From Roseibium sp. TrichSKD4 (GTDB taxonomy: Bacteria; Pseudomonadota; Alphaproteobacteria; Rhizobiales; Stappiaceae), in contig NZ_GL476320.1 in the NCBI RefSeq assembly GCF_000148725.1, forward strand, positions 758,971-814,416: a stretch of 55,446 bases of DNA, in the 5' to 3' direction. The notes beneath the pieces are model-generated. The model was not told where the DNA came from. It made no database searches and worked only from the letters and a program-made list of their open reading frames with translations. Positions 34,129 through 43,710 of this stretch are shown piece after piece. The first letter of the stretch is position 1. The number at the start of each line of letters is the position of its first letter. The position numbers were made by a program, and so were the translations under genes.

Positions 34129-35346
34129 TTGTCCCTTTCTAACCATGCGCCCGAGCGTCCGATCATATTTGATCCCTCAGCTCTCGTACTGCTCGCGGCA
34201 GCCACGCTCATTATTATGGCTAATGCAGCCATAAGCCCGGCTCTTCCTGCTTTGGAGGCAAAGTTCTATGGCAATCCGCATGCTGGTTTTCTCGCACGTA
34301 TGCTCGTCTCTGCGCCTTCTGTGACTGTGGTGCTATTTGCTCCCATTGCAGGATGGGCTTGCGATAGATTTGGGAAGAAGCGGCAGCTTCTAGTCGGCGT
34401 TACTCTGTTTGTCCTCTCAGGAACCGTTGGTTCTTTTCTGCCAAGTTTGGAAGCCATACTGGCTTCGCGCCTCGTCCTTGGCCTTTCCCTTGCGCTTGTT
34501 ATGACAGCACAAATGGCGTTGATCGGGGATTACTTTGAAGGGGGCAGACGGGCGTCATTCATGGGCCTACAAAGTGCTGCAGTAAATCTAAGCGGGTTTG
34601 TCTTTATTGCAGTTGCAGGGGGGATAAGTGCAGGCAACGCGCAGCTGGCGTTTCTGGTATACGCACTTCCGCTGTTTCTTATTCCCTTTGCTCTGACATT
34701 CCTTTCACGTGACATCCCGGGCGAGCGACTGAACGTTCAGCCGCTTTTGAATGCTGGAGAAGGTTCTCGGGGGTCTTGGGTCCTGAGTGGCTTCGCAGCA
34801 GGAACTGTCAGCGCGATAACAGTCATGTTGTTCTTCGTGATGCCGACCCAGTTGCCCTTTTACTATCAGTCTCTTGGTCTGGATGCCGCTTCTACAACGA
34901 TCTACGGCCTCGGTGCACTGATGATAACAGGCGGTTGTGTTGGTCTGAGCTACAAAGCAGTCCAGTTCCGAATTGGTTTGGCCGGCGTTTTCGCCGCAGG
35001 GTTTCTTTTCATGACTGTTGGGTATGTAGTGCTCGGAGGCGCTGACACAGTCTTCTCCGCACTATTGGGACCAACTCTTATCGGGGCAGGTTATGGGCTT
35101 TTGAAGCCGAATTTGGTGGCTTTTGCACTCTCAATAGCCCCGGCAAGCCGGAGAGGAGCCATTTCCGGGTTTGTGACAACCGGCATTTTTCTGGGACAGA
35201 TCGTATCTCCGCTTTTGAGCACACCGCTTATCTGGAATTTTGGCTTCTCAAACGGCTTCTACGTCGCGGCACTGTTGCTGGCCATACTCTCGGCAATCTC
35301 AATCGTCTTTAAGCTGGAGCTCGTTCGGAGATTGGCTGTTTCTTGA
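34129..35346 (+). CDS. MFS transporter, probable drug efflux
   Basis: This 405-residue major facilitator protein has 12 predicted helices. The motif-A-like loop is GWACDRFGKKRQLLVG after helix 2. The proline-containing start SPALPALEAKF and the general shape recall drug/H+ antiporters. Its promoter is of the MerR-activated type and the regulator is divergent, so it is likely induced by a toxic compound or redox signal and pumps it out. The start is TTG at 34129, with AGAGGA about 11 bases upstream. A start further inside would lose the N-terminal region. Confidence 0.85.
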   Translation: MSLSNHAPERPIIFDPSALVLLAAATLIIMANAAISPALPALEAKFYGNPHAGFLARMLVSAPSVTVVLFAPIAGWACDRFGKKRQLLVGVTLFVLSGTVGSFLPSLEAILASRLVLGLSLALVMTAQMALIGDYFEGGRRASFMGLQSAAVNLSGFVFIAVAGGISAGNAQLAFLVYALPLFLIPFALTFLSRDIPGERLNVQPLLNAGEGSRGSWVLSGFAAGTVSAITVMLFFVMPTQLPFYYQSLGLDAASTTIYGLGALMITGGCVGLSYKAVQFRIGLAGVFAAGFLFMTVGYVVLGGADTVFSALLGPTLIGAGYGLLKPNLVAFALSIAPASRRGAISGFVTTGIFLGQIVSPLLSTPLIWNFGFSNGFYVAALLLAILSAISIVFKLELVRRLAVS

Positions 35347-35373
35347 TCTAAAGGGAAGTGAAATTACGCTGCG

Positions 35374-36738
35374 TCAGTTGCGGGTTTTCATCGGGCGGCC
35401 CGCAACATAGGTTTCGCGAATTGAGCGGTCATCTCCAAGTGTTTGCAGCAGGAAGAGTTCTTCTGCCAGTGTTGTGACCGTTTCCATCCGCAGGGCCGTC
35501 GCAGGGGTCGCGGCCGCATCCAGAACTGTGACATCAGCTTCTGTACCGACTTCCAGGTTGCCGATTTTGCCGGATAGAGACAGGGCTTTGGCGTTTCCAA
35601 GCGTTGCCCAATAGTGGGTTTCAAAAGGGTGCAGGCGTTGGCGTTGCAGTTGCAGCACCTTGTAGCCTTCGTCCAATGTTCGCAGCAGGGAATAGTTCGT
35701 CCCGCCGCCGATATCGGTGGCTATCCCGGTCCGGATGCCGGTCCCTTCCAGCTGCGCCTTGTTAAAGAGGCCAGACCCAAGAAAGAGATTTGAGGTTGGG
35801 CAGAAGACGGCAACGGAGTCTGTCTCCTTCATGACGCCAAGCTCTCGGTCGTTCATGTGAATGCAGTGGCCCAACAGTGTATTGGAGCCCAGCAATCCAT
35901 AGTCCTCGTAGATGCCGAGGTAGTCCTTTGCATCGGGATAAAGCTCGCGGGTGAACGAGATTTCGTTGTGGTTTTCATTGATGTGGGTTTGCAGATGGCA
36001 ATCAGGATGCTCTTTCAAAAGTGCACCGGCGGCTTCCAGCTGTTCCGGGGTTGAGGTGATTGCAAAGCGAGGCGTGATTGCGTAGAGCGCGCGTCCTCGT
36101 CCGTGCCATTTTTCAAGCAATGCCTTGCTGTCGTCATAAGAGGTTTGAGCGGTGTCACACAGCTCCTCGGGCGCATTGCGGTCCATCATGGTTTTGCCGC
36201 CAAGCATCCGCATGCCACGGGTTTCTGCTTCTTCGAAATAGGCGTTCACTGAGTTGGGGTGACTGGAGCAGTAGGCGACCGCTGTGGTCGTTCCGTTGTC
36301 GATCAGAGCGTCATAAAAGCCGGAAGCAATCCGTTGTCCGTGTGACTTGTCTGCAAATTTTTGTTCGGCGGGAAATGTGTAATCGTTCAGCCAATCGAGC
36401 AATTGTTCTGCCCAGGATGCAATGACTTGAACCTGCGGAAAATGAAGATGCGGATCGATAAAACCTGCACAAATCAGATGCGGTCTGTGATCAACGATTT
36501 CCGTGTCTGGGGGGAGTGACGAATTTAGGTTGGCGAATTCTCCCATGGCGGTGATGACGCCGCCTTCCATGAGGAGACATCCGTCTTCCAGATAGTGAAA
36601 GGCTTCCGTGTCGGTAGCGTTCATTGGTTGACGCTTGAAAGACAGGATGCGTCCGCGCAGCAATCTTGGTTGGTTTTCCGCCAAGTGTTCAGTCCTCACA
36701 ACGGGAAGGGCATGGATAGTAGGGTATTTTGAAGTCAT
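35374..36738 (-). CDS. guaD: Guanine deaminase
   Basis: This 454-residue amidohydrolase converts guanine to xanthine and ammonia, an entry to purine breakdown. The zinc site is visible as D-P-H97-L-H99-F-P-Q, QTHINEN (third His), LGHCIHM (fourth His) and TDIGGGTN (Asp). Other family stretches are RFAITSTPEQL and FCPTSNLFLGSG. Length is normal. It is divergent from the ureohydrolase gene across about 157 bases. Together with allE/allA some 24 kb away it fits use of purines as nitrogen. Confidence 0.94.
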   Translation of the reverse strand: MTSKYPTIHALPVVRTEHLAENQPRLLRGRILSFKRQPMNATDTEAFHYLEDGCLLMEGGVITAMGEFANLNSSLPPDTEIVDHRPHLICAGFIDPHLHFPQVQVIASWAEQLLDWLNDYTFPAEQKFADKSHGQRIASGFYDALIDNGTTTAVAYCSSHPNSVNAYFEEAETRGMRMLGGKTMMDRNAPEELCDTAQTSYDDSKALLEKWHGRGRALYAITPRFAITSTPEQLEAAGALLKEHPDCHLQTHINENHNEISFTRELYPDAKDYLGIYEDYGLLGSNTLLGHCIHMNDRELGVMKETDSVAVFCPTSNLFLGSGLFNKAQLEGTGIRTGIATDIGGGTNYSLLRTLDEGYKVLQLQRQRLHPFETHYWATLGNAKALSLSGKIGNLEVGTEADVTVLDAAATPATALRMETVTTLAEELFLLQTLGDDRSIRETYVAGRPMKTRN

Positions 36739-36895
36739 TTACGCCGTGTCTACGGATCAGGACAAGAGCGAAGGTCTTTCTTCTCACATCAGAAAATTGG
36801 CTTTTCAGCAGCCGCGGCTTTTCGCCTTGCGGAGCCTCGGCAAAACAGGGCAAGAAGGTTTGAAGTTTTTCGTTTGAAACGAATTGGGAATTAGA

Positions 36896-37861
36896 ATGTC
36901 GACACCTCCACCACGTCCAACGGACAATGCCTTTCTCGGAACGTCACTCAAGGGCGGATCGCATGAGCCGACCTATGGTGGAGCCCTCAGCTTTATGCGG
37001 CGGCGATATTCCCGTGATTTGACGGACGTGGATCTGGCAATTTGGGGTATTCCGTTTGATGCGGCGGTTTCCAATCGTCCTGGTGCCCGGTTTGGACCGC
37101 AAGGGGTACGACGCGCCTCTGCCATCTTTGATGGAGATCCGCAGTATCCGTTTCAGTGTGACCCGTTTGAAGTGTTGAGTGCTGTCGATTACGGCGACTG
37201 TGTTTTTGACTATGGCGTCCACGCAGAGATACCGGGTCATATTGAGGCTCAGGCAAAGGCGATCCTTGATACAGACACGCACCTTTTTTCTATCGGAGGG
37301 GATCATTTTGTGACATGGCCCTTGCTCAAGGCCCATGCTGCCAAGCACGGCCCGCTCGCCTTGGTGCAATTTGATGCTCATCAAGACACGTGGGATGACG
37401 ATGGCGGACGTATTGACCACGGCAGTTTTGTCGGCCGTGCGGTGCGAGACGGGATCATTGATCCGGACAAATCAATTCAGATTGGTATTCGAACCCATGC
37501 CCCGGAAACCTGTGGGATTGAGATTCTCTATGGGGAAGAAATCGAGCTGCTCGGCGTCAACGGCGTTGTCGAATTGATCAATGATCGGGTAGGGGACGCC
37601 AAGGCCTATATGACATTTGATATTGATTGTCTGGATCCAGCGTTTGCGCCAGGTACAGGAACACCAGTCGCGGGTGGGCTAACGAGCCGGGAAGCTCTGA
37701 TGATCCTTCGTCGGCTGGGCGATATCGACTTTGTAGGGGGCGATGTCGTCGAAGTCGCGCCCGCATATGATCATGCCGATATCACATCTATCGCAGGGGC
37801 ATCTGTTGCCTTGACCTATATTGGCCTGCTCGCAGAAAAGCGCCGGGAAGACGGGGAGTAA
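36896..37861 (+). CDS. Agmatinase-family ureohydrolase
   Basis: This 321-residue manganese-dependent ureohydrolase hydrolyses a guanidino group to release urea. Metal ligands are seen at GGDH (H137), D160-A-H162-Q-D164, and D242-x-D244 in FDIDCLDPAFAPGTGTP. The family includes agmatinase, guanidinobutyrase, guanidinopropionase and guanidine hydrolase, and the sequence by eye does not choose between them. The ATG at 36896 gives the natural N-terminus. A TTG four codons upstream is possible. The gene is divergent from guaD, which suggests nitrogen scavenging. Confidence 0.88.
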   Translation: MSTPPPRPTDNAFLGTSLKGGSHEPTYGGALSFMRRRYSRDLTDVDLAIWGIPFDAAVSNRPGARFGPQGVRRASAIFDGDPQYPFQCDPFEVLSAVDYGDCVFDYGVHAEIPGHIEAQAKAILDTDTHLFSIGGDHFVTWPLLKAHAAKHGPLALVQFDAHQDTWDDDGGRIDHGSFVGRAVRDGIIDPDKSIQIGIRTHAPETCGIEILYGEEIELLGVNGVVELINDRVGDAKAYMTFDIDCLDPAFAPGTGTPVAGGLTSREALMILRRLGDIDFVGGDVVEVAPAYDHADITSIAGASVALTYIGLLAEKRREDGE

Positions 37862-37876
37862 TTTTTGAAAAGACCC

Positions 37877-38479
37877 TCAGGCGGAGCGCCGCTGCGTCCG
37901 TCTTGGGGCGTTGTCGTTTTGGGCTTCAACGGACCAGAACCGGTAAAGAGGGTGGGCGTTTTGCATGCGCTGAAACAGATTTGCCATCCGCATCCAGAAG
38001 GCGCATCGCGATGCCCAGTAAACCAAAATCGACGAGCCGAGCAGAATGGGTTGGTTGAAATAGGCAGCCATGAGTGCGCAAAGACCGCTGACCGCGGCGA
38101 CAAGCCAAAACACTCGAGTTGTTTTTAGGTCTGTGCTTGGCACCTGAACTTGTTGGTGGTTCAACAAGATCATCTCGCCATAAGATGCCTGTTTTATTCC
38201 GTTTTGCGATGAAAGCTTCACTGGGAGCGCATGGCCGATGGCATCCATCCAGAACCAGGTCGCCAGCATAATTCCAACTGAAACCACCAAGCCGAATTGA
38301 CCATGAAACCACAGGGCGATACAAGCAAGAGGCAGTGTGAGCATACGGGTGCAAATCAACGCAACCGGTGTTGCCCTTCGCACCTTGAGCGCCTGACTTG
38401 TATTTGGAACGAGAGCGTTTGCAGGCAGGCCTGTTGTGGCCTTGGTTGCCGGGTTCAGCTTATGCAGGGGCGTTATCAT
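37877..38479 (-). CDS. Membrane protein of unknown function
   Basis: This 200-residue protein has about four hydrophobic segments in two pairs (about 46-80 and 121-160). It recalls the DUF6653 group of short membrane proteins, but I hold this lightly. The C-terminus is basic and has no motif. Its stop lies 16 bases from the convergent ureohydrolase stop. The ATG at 38479 is preceded by AGAG. The 242 bases up to the GGDEF-EAL gene hold nothing I can identify. Confidence 0.65.
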   Translation of the reverse strand: MITPLHKLNPATKATTGLPANALVPNTSQALKVRRATPVALICTRMLTLPLACIALWFHGQFGLVVSVGIMLATWFWMDAIGHALPVKLSSQNGIKQASYGEMILLNHQQVQVPSTDLKTTRVFWLVAAVSGLCALMAAYFNQPILLGSSILVYWASRCAFWMRMANLFQRMQNAHPLYRFWSVEAQNDNAPRRTQRRSA

Positions 38480-38721
38480 TAACGAACTCTAAAGGCCTCA
38501 GTTCGTGGCAAACTAATGCAGGTGCAGCCACGCCGCAATTCGTATCTTTGCTTGAATGTAAAAAGTGCTACGCACAACGACTATACAACCCGCTGAAATG
38601 TATAAATATGTGGATTTCATGCGACTTTGGATATTAAAATCCCATTCTGCAACTTTTCACAGGTGACGTAGTGACGTTTCTGATGAAGAGTTACGGCTGA
38701 ATTGTTCTTGGTTGAGTTGTT

Positions 38722-41055
38722 ATGTCCGAAGAAAATGGCCCGCCGCCCCATGTGGGCGAGCTGGCCGGGGCCACCGGTTCGAACACTTCTGAGCAGCGAC
38801 CCAAAGCCTCTTCATTTGATTATGAACAGGCTAACGGTGTCCCTAACATCGACAAATCCGGCGCATGGCTTCAATCCATAGCTGATGACATTGCCGATTA
38901 CATCTACCTGAAAGACAGTAATAGCCGGTTTGTTTTTGCAAACGCTATAATCGCGCGCGATTTTGGCTACTCCTCGCCAGCGGAGCTTTTCGGCAAAACG
39001 GATCATGATGTCTTTTCCAACGAAGTTGCCGATGGCTTCTTGAATGACGAACGCGAAATCCTGTCAACCGGGGAAGCCAAGGTCGATTACGAGGAATTCG
39101 TCAAATACGAAAACGGCATATATCGTTGGCTTTCGACGTCGAAGTTCCCGCTAAAAACACCTGAAGGGAAGATTGTCGGTATTCTGGGATTGGCGCGGGA
39201 TATTACTGAACGCAAGAAACTTGAGACGCTCCGCGTGGGTCAGACGCGGGTCTTGGAGATGATCGCGAAAGGTGCCAAAGAAACCGAGGTTCTTGAGGGC
39301 ATTGCCCAACTTATCGAGGAACACTTTGACGGCGTACTTGGTTCAATTTTGTTGCTCGATAGCTCTGGAAAACATCTTCTGATGGGAGCAGCGCCATCGC
39401 TGCCTGGTTTTTACAACGAAGCCGTTCACGGCATAGAAATCGGTCCTGAAGTTGGCTCATGTGGGACTGCGGCGTTTTTAGGGAAGAGTGTCGTCGTTAG
39501 TGACATACAGACCAACAAGCTTTGGGCGAAATACACGGAACTGGCTGCTGCTGCCGATCTTCGTTCTTGTTGGTCAACACCGTTTTTCTCCAAAACCGGG
39601 CATGTGTTGGGCACGTTTGCTCTCTACAATCGGCAGGTTAGAGAGCCAAGCCCCAAAGAACGCAGGCTTGTTGAAGAGGCCACCCGGTTGGCATCGATCG
39701 CCATAGAAAAGATGCGTGCTGACCGGGAGGTGTTGCATCTGGCGCATCACGACATGCTGACGGCTCTTCCCAATAGATTGAAATTCAAGGAAAAACTGGA
39801 CAGTCTCCTTGTTCGTTGTCGAAACAAGAATGAGCAGCTGGCCTTGGTGTTCGTTGACTTGGATCAGTTCAAGGTTGTCAACGACAGTTTTGGGCACTCG
39901 ATTGGTGACGAGGTTCTCAAGATCATTGCCAAGCGGCTGAAAACCTTGTCATCAAAAACTGATAGTGTTTTCCGTTTTGGCGGCGATGAATTTGTCATTT
40001 TGGTTGAAAATGAATCCGTCAACAAAGATGCACTGGTTCCGTTCCTCGTTGATCTTAGAAAGAGCCTGTCAGAAGCTATTCTGGTCCACGGGCGGACGTT
40101 CCATGTTACGGCCAGCTTAGGAGTTGCGTGTTTTCCGGATGATGGCACGGATGCAGAAACCCTGGTTGGGCGCGCTGATAGCGCAATGTACAAGGCAAAG
40201 GATGCCGGGCGCGACGTTTTCAAGTTCTATATTCCTTCCATGAGCCAAGGGTTGGCCCAGCGATTGACGTTGCTGGAAGAAATGCGTGTTGGACTCGAAA
40301 CCGGTGAATTCCGGCTGGTGTATCAGCCACAGCTGGACATTGTGGATGGCCAGATGATTGGTGCCGAAGCGTTGGTTCGTTGGGAGCATCCTTATCTTGG
40401 CACGCTTTTGCCGGGTCGTTTTATTCCTTTGATGGAAGATACGGATCTCATATGCCAGCTTGGGGATTGGGTTTTGTCTCAAGCATGCCGGGACGCAAAA
40501 AACTGGAACGAACTGAGCGATGACGACCGACCTGTTGGCGTTAACGTGTCCGCCAGACAGTTCAGTGACGATGACTTTGTTTGCCGGGTGAACAAGGCGC
40601 TGTCAGAAAGCGGCCTACGGCCAGACTTACTGGAGCTGGAGATCACAGAAAGTCTCTTGTTCCGCAACAAAGATCAGGCTGCGGAAGTGATGTCGGAACT
40701 TCGTGACCTTGGCGTGCAGTTGGCGATTGACGATTTTGGTACGGGATACTCAAGCCTAAGCCGGTTGAGGTCATTCCCGCTTACACGATTGAAAATCGAT
40801 AAGTCGTTCATCAGTGATTTGGACCGTGAAAGCGGCGACCAATGTATCGCACAGGCGATCATTTCTCTTGGAAATGATCTGGGGCTTCGTGTCATCGCGG
40901 AAGGCGTTGAAACTGTTGCCCAGCAAAAGATACTTATGGAAATGGGGTGTCGAGAAGCACAGGGCTTTCATTTTGGAAGGCCAATGAAGCTCTCGGACCT
41001 CAAGGCAAATTATCTGCCCAAATCGATGCCGCCACTGGCTACCAGCGGCGTTTAA
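38722..41055 (+). CDS. PAS-GAF-GGDEF-EAL c-di-GMP enzyme
   Basis: This 777-residue cytoplasmic protein contains a PAS domain (about 45-165), a GAF domain (about 185-330), GGDEF (about 340-500, motif GGDEF at 420-424) and EAL (about 515-765, motif E549-A-L). The EAL part keeps VNVSARQF, LEITESLL, DDFGTGYSSL and EGVE, so phosphodiesterase activity is likely. The RxxD inhibition site before GGDEF is absent (SKTD). Which activity dominates cannot be told by eye. PAS and GAF suggest sensing of redox, light or a small ligand. The gene stands alone, facing phaC. Confidence 0.92.
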   Translation: MSEENGPPPHVGELAGATGSNTSEQRPKASSFDYEQANGVPNIDKSGAWLQSIADDIADYIYLKDSNSRFVFANAIIARDFGYSSPAELFGKTDHDVFSNEVADGFLNDEREILSTGEAKVDYEEFVKYENGIYRWLSTSKFPLKTPEGKIVGILGLARDITERKKLETLRVGQTRVLEMIAKGAKETEVLEGIAQLIEEHFDGVLGSILLLDSSGKHLLMGAAPSLPGFYNEAVHGIEIGPEVGSCGTAAFLGKSVVVSDIQTNKLWAKYTELAAAADLRSCWSTPFFSKTGHVLGTFALYNRQVREPSPKERRLVEEATRLASIAIEKMRADREVLHLAHHDMLTALPNRLKFKEKLDSLLVRCRNKNEQLALVFVDLDQFKVVNDSFGHSIGDEVLKIIAKRLKTLSSKTDSVFRFGGDEFVILVENESVNKDALVPFLVDLRKSLSEAILVHGRTFHVTASLGVACFPDDGTDAETLVGRADSAMYKAKDAGRDVFKFYIPSMSQGLAQRLTLLEEMRVGLETGEFRLVYQPQLDIVDGQMIGAEALVRWEHPYLGTLLPGRFIPLMEDTDLICQLGDWVLSQACRDAKNWNELSDDDRPVGVNVSARQFSDDDFVCRVNKALSESGLRPDLLELEITESLLFRNKDQAAEVMSELRDLGVQLAIDDFGTGYSSLSRLRSFPLTRLKIDKSFISDLDRESGDQCIAQAIISLGNDLGLRVIAEGVETVAQQKILMEMGCREAQGFHFGRPMKLSDLKANYLPKSMPPLATSGV

Positions 41056-41071
41056 TGGTTGAGGCTTGAAT

Positions 41072-41098
41072 AAAAAAGCGGGCAATTCCGATGCCCGC
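41072..41098 (-). terminator. Rho-independent terminator of phaC
   Basis: GCGGGCA (41078-41084) pairs perfectly with TGCCCGC (41092-41098), and six T follow on the minus strand. It lies 30 bases after the phaC stop. The opposite strand lacks a good tract, though the stem may also slow the convergent gene. Confidence 0.9.
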
Positions 41099-41127
41099 CG
41101 TATTGTTGTCGGGAGGTCTGATAGGCC

Positions 41128-42930
41128 TCACACGCGGGTCATGACGTAGCTACCCGGGGCTTCTTCCAGAACTTTCATGCGATTTGCGCCGGGTTTGCGG
41201 GCCTTTACAACGGCGTCGTCCTGCTTGCGGATCCACTCATCCCAGTGCGGCCACCATGATCCCGGTGTTTCCTTAGCTCCCGATAACCAGGCATCGAGAT
41301 CGCCTACGGGCTTTCCGTTGGTCCAGTATTGATATTTGTTTTTGTGAGGTGGATTGACCACGCCTGCAATATGCCCGGACCCAGACAGGACGTAGTCGAC
41401 TGGACCGCCAAAACAAGAACACCCCTTAAAGACCGAAATCGGCGGTGCGATATGGTCTTCGCGTGTTGCCAGATTGTAGATCGGAATGGTGACCTTCTTT
41501 AGGTCCAGCGTCACGTTATCAATCACCATGGTGCCCTGAGACAGACGGTTTTCCAGATAACAGTTTCGCAGATAGAAAGAATGGTTCGCCGCTGGCATTC
41601 GGGTGGGGTCCGAATTCCAGTACAAAAGGTCAAACGGGAAGGGGTCTTTGCCCTTCATGTAATTGTTGACCACGTATGACCAGATAAGATCATTGGAGCG
41701 TAGCATGTTGAAGGCGGACGACATCTTGCTGCCATCCAGATAGCCCTGTTCGGCCATGCGTTCTTCAAGGATCTGGATCTGTTCTTCATCCACGAACACC
41801 TTCAGGTCTCCCGCATGAGTGAAATCAACCTGCGTCGTGAAGAAGGTGGTGGTCTTGATCCGTTCGTCGCTTTTCGCAGCCATATAGGCGAGGGTTACGG
41901 CTAACAGTGTCCCGCCGACACAATAGCCGATCGCGTTGACTTCTTCTTGGCGGGTTGCGCGTTTGATGACATCCAACGTGTTGAGGATGCCTTCTTTCAT
42001 GTAGTGCTCGAAGCTCTTTTCCGCCTGCCGTTCGTCTGGATTTACCCAAGAGATGACAAAAACAGTGTGTCCCTGATCGACAGCCCATTTGATGAAAGAC
42101 TTCTCAGGGTTGAGATCAAGGATATAGAACTTGTTGATCCAGGGCGGCACGATCATCAAAGGACGCTTCAGCGCGTTCTCTGTCGTGGGCGTGTACTGGA
42201 TCACCTGACAGACATCGTTCTGGGCGACCACCTTGCCTGGTGTCATGGCAAGGTTTTTACCAACAGCGAACTTGGTGGGGTCGGTTTGTCGTATCCTGAG
42301 ATCGCCGTGTCCATCTGCAATATCTTCCGCGAGCGCTTGCGTACCCTTGACCAGGTTTTCGCCATTGCTTTCGAGCGTGAGCCGCAGAAGTTCCGGGTTG
42401 GTCAAAAGGAAATTTGAAGGCGCAATCGCGTTCGAGATCTGCTGGACGTAAAACCCGGCCTTATGTTTCGTGTGATCGTCAAGACCATCGGCGTTTTCCA
42501 CCATTGTCTCTGCCCAATCGCTGGTGATCAGATAGAGCTGCTTGAGGAAATCAAAGAATTGGTTTTCTGACCATTCCGGATCGGCAAACCGCTTGTCTCT
42601 TGCGGGTGTTTCAACCGCTGGATCAGCGGTCTCGCCCATCATACGTTTCAGGGAGGAATTCCAGAGTTGTATATAGCCGTTCCAAAGGCGAGATTGAGCT
42701 TCGACCGCGCGTTGAGGGTCCGACATCCAGTACTCGCCAACTTGGGCAAGGGTCTTGATGACGCCGGTCAACTCATCCTGATTGGAGTTGACCTCACCTT
42801 TCTCCCGTGGCTCCAGATAGGCTGCGACTGCTTTGCCCGTGTTCTCCAGAGTGCGAGCCAGATTCTGTGCGAAGGCTTCCGGATTGTTGACAATGTACTG
42901 CATCATCGGGTTCTGGCGTTCGTCAGCCAT
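41128..42930 (-). CDS. phaC: Class I polyhydroxyalkanoate synthase
   Basis: This 600-residue enzyme polymerises (R)-3-hydroxyacyl-CoA into PHA granules. The lipase-like box is G-Y-C-V-G-G with catalytic Cys337. [12 protein letters not shown] contains the catalytic Asp, and [13 protein letters not shown] the catalytic His. [21 protein letters not shown] and the C-terminal [11 protein letters not shown] (in outline) are typical. Length is that of class I single-subunit synthases. phaA/phaB are not in the window. A terminator follows at 41072-41098. Confidence 0.96.
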   Translation of the reverse strand: MADERQNPMMQYIVNNPEAFAQNLARTLENTGKAVAAYLEPREKGEVNSNQDELTGVIKTLAQVGEYWMSDPQRAVEAQSRLWNGYIQLWNSSLKRMMGETADPAVETPARDKRFADPEWSENQFFDFLKQLYLITSDWAETMVENADGLDDHTKHKAGFYVQQISNAIAPSNFLLTNPELLRLTLESNGENLVKGTQALAEDIADGHGDLRIRQTDPTKFAVGKNLAMTPGKVVAQNDVCQVIQYTPTTENALKRPLMIVPPWINKFYILDLNPEKSFIKWAVDQGHTVFVISWVNPDERQAEKSFEHYMKEGILNTLDVIKRATRQEEVNAIGYCVGGTLLAVTLAYMAAKSDERIKTTTFFTTQVDFTHAGDLKVFVDEEQIQILEERMAEQGYLDGSKMSSAFNMLRSNDLIWSYVVNNYMKGKDPFPFDLLYWNSDPTRMPAANHSFYLRNCYLENRLSQGTMVIDNVTLDLKKVTIPIYNLATREDHIAPPISVFKGCSCFGGPVDYVLSGSGHIAGVVNPPHKNKYQYWTNGKPVGDLDAWLSGAKETPGSWWPHWDEWIRKQDDAVVKARKPGANRMKVLEEAPGSYVMTRV

Positions 42931-43193
42931 CTAAACAATTTCCCCTCTAAACGTCTTTTTTGGGCAACATATTTTTCTTTGATTGATTTGTTTTCGTGTG
43001 CCGGTATTCGTCCAAGTGAGCGCTGCGCTAATTTTGCCCAGCTTTCCTGATTTCCGTATTTATGACATAGGTTGCGCCCCTACGTCGAATGTGAATCGTG
43101 CAGGGCAGGGTCAACTTTCGCATAGTCAGGAAACTGCGTATGACATTGGCCAAACAGTGAAACGTACAGGCAGGACAGGAAAAGCAGGGAACT

Positions 43194-43544
43194 GTGACAT
43201 TGAGAAGACAAACAGCAGTTAGCTTTGGTCTGGCCGTGCTTCTTGCGGGGTGTGCTGCCAGCCCCGAGCAAAGCCTGATGGGTGCGCTAACCTCCAGCGA
43301 ACAGAGCGAATTCGCTCCTCAACCTGGCGTGGTCACTGAAGCCCCGCCGCCCTCAGGTTTGATTGACGAGACCGAGCGCGTCGAGACGATGGACCGTCTC
43401 CGGGCTCTTGCCGATGCAAATGCCGCGGCAGCCGGTGCGCCCAGACCTACCGCGGACCAATTGGCCAACCTGCGGGACACACATGCGCAATTGGCGGAAG
43501 AGGAAATTGAGGGCGGATTACCGACTTCGTCCGGCGGCAATTGA
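43194..43544 (+). CDS. Small lipoprotein of unknown function
   Basis: This 116-residue protein has a lipoprotein signal: basic MTLRRQ, a hydrophobic core and the lipobox L-L-A-G-C20, so it should be lipid-anchored in the periplasm. The mature part is Pro/Glu/Ala rich, probably disordered, with a short helical segment ETMDRLRALADANAA. The start is GTG at 43194 behind AGGGA. It stands alone between phaC (divergent) and the aminotransferase gene. No family is recognised. Confidence 0.75.
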   Translation: MTLRRQTAVSFGLAVLLAGCAASPEQSLMGALTSSEQSEFAPQPGVVTEAPPPSGLIDETERVETMDRLRALADANAAAAGAPRPTADQLANLRDTHAQLAEEEIEGGLPTSSGGN

Positions 43545-43588
43545 TCAAAACGATCACATATCCAGAATTTAATCGATAAAAATCGGGA

Positions 43589-43678
43589 TGCGCACCTCCT
43601 AAGGTGGGTGCACTGCCGCAAAGAGACTGCTAAAAGGCGGCGGTGTTTGGCCCGAGACAAGCTTGTGGCCGCCTTTAA
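43589..43678 (+). promoter_or_regulatory. Structured leader upstream of the aminotransferase-hom genes
   Basis: Three possible hairpins lie here. CACCT/AGGTG pairs at 43593-43606. GCCGC (43615-43619) can pair with GCGGC (43637-43641). That same segment can instead pair as AAAGGCGGC (43633-43641) with GCCGCCTTT (43668-43676). The last two are mutually exclusive, as in attenuators. The 3' stem ends in only TTTAAG, so it may instead be the lipoprotein gene terminator. Confidence 0.4.
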
Positions 43679-43710
43679 GTTCAGAAACTATCTAGTCAAG
43701 GATCCGCGCC

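Noticed and set aside
43589-43710. SAM-II or other named riboswitch before the aminotransferase
   Set aside because: I could not match the conserved core of any named class. Only generic alternative pairing is visible.
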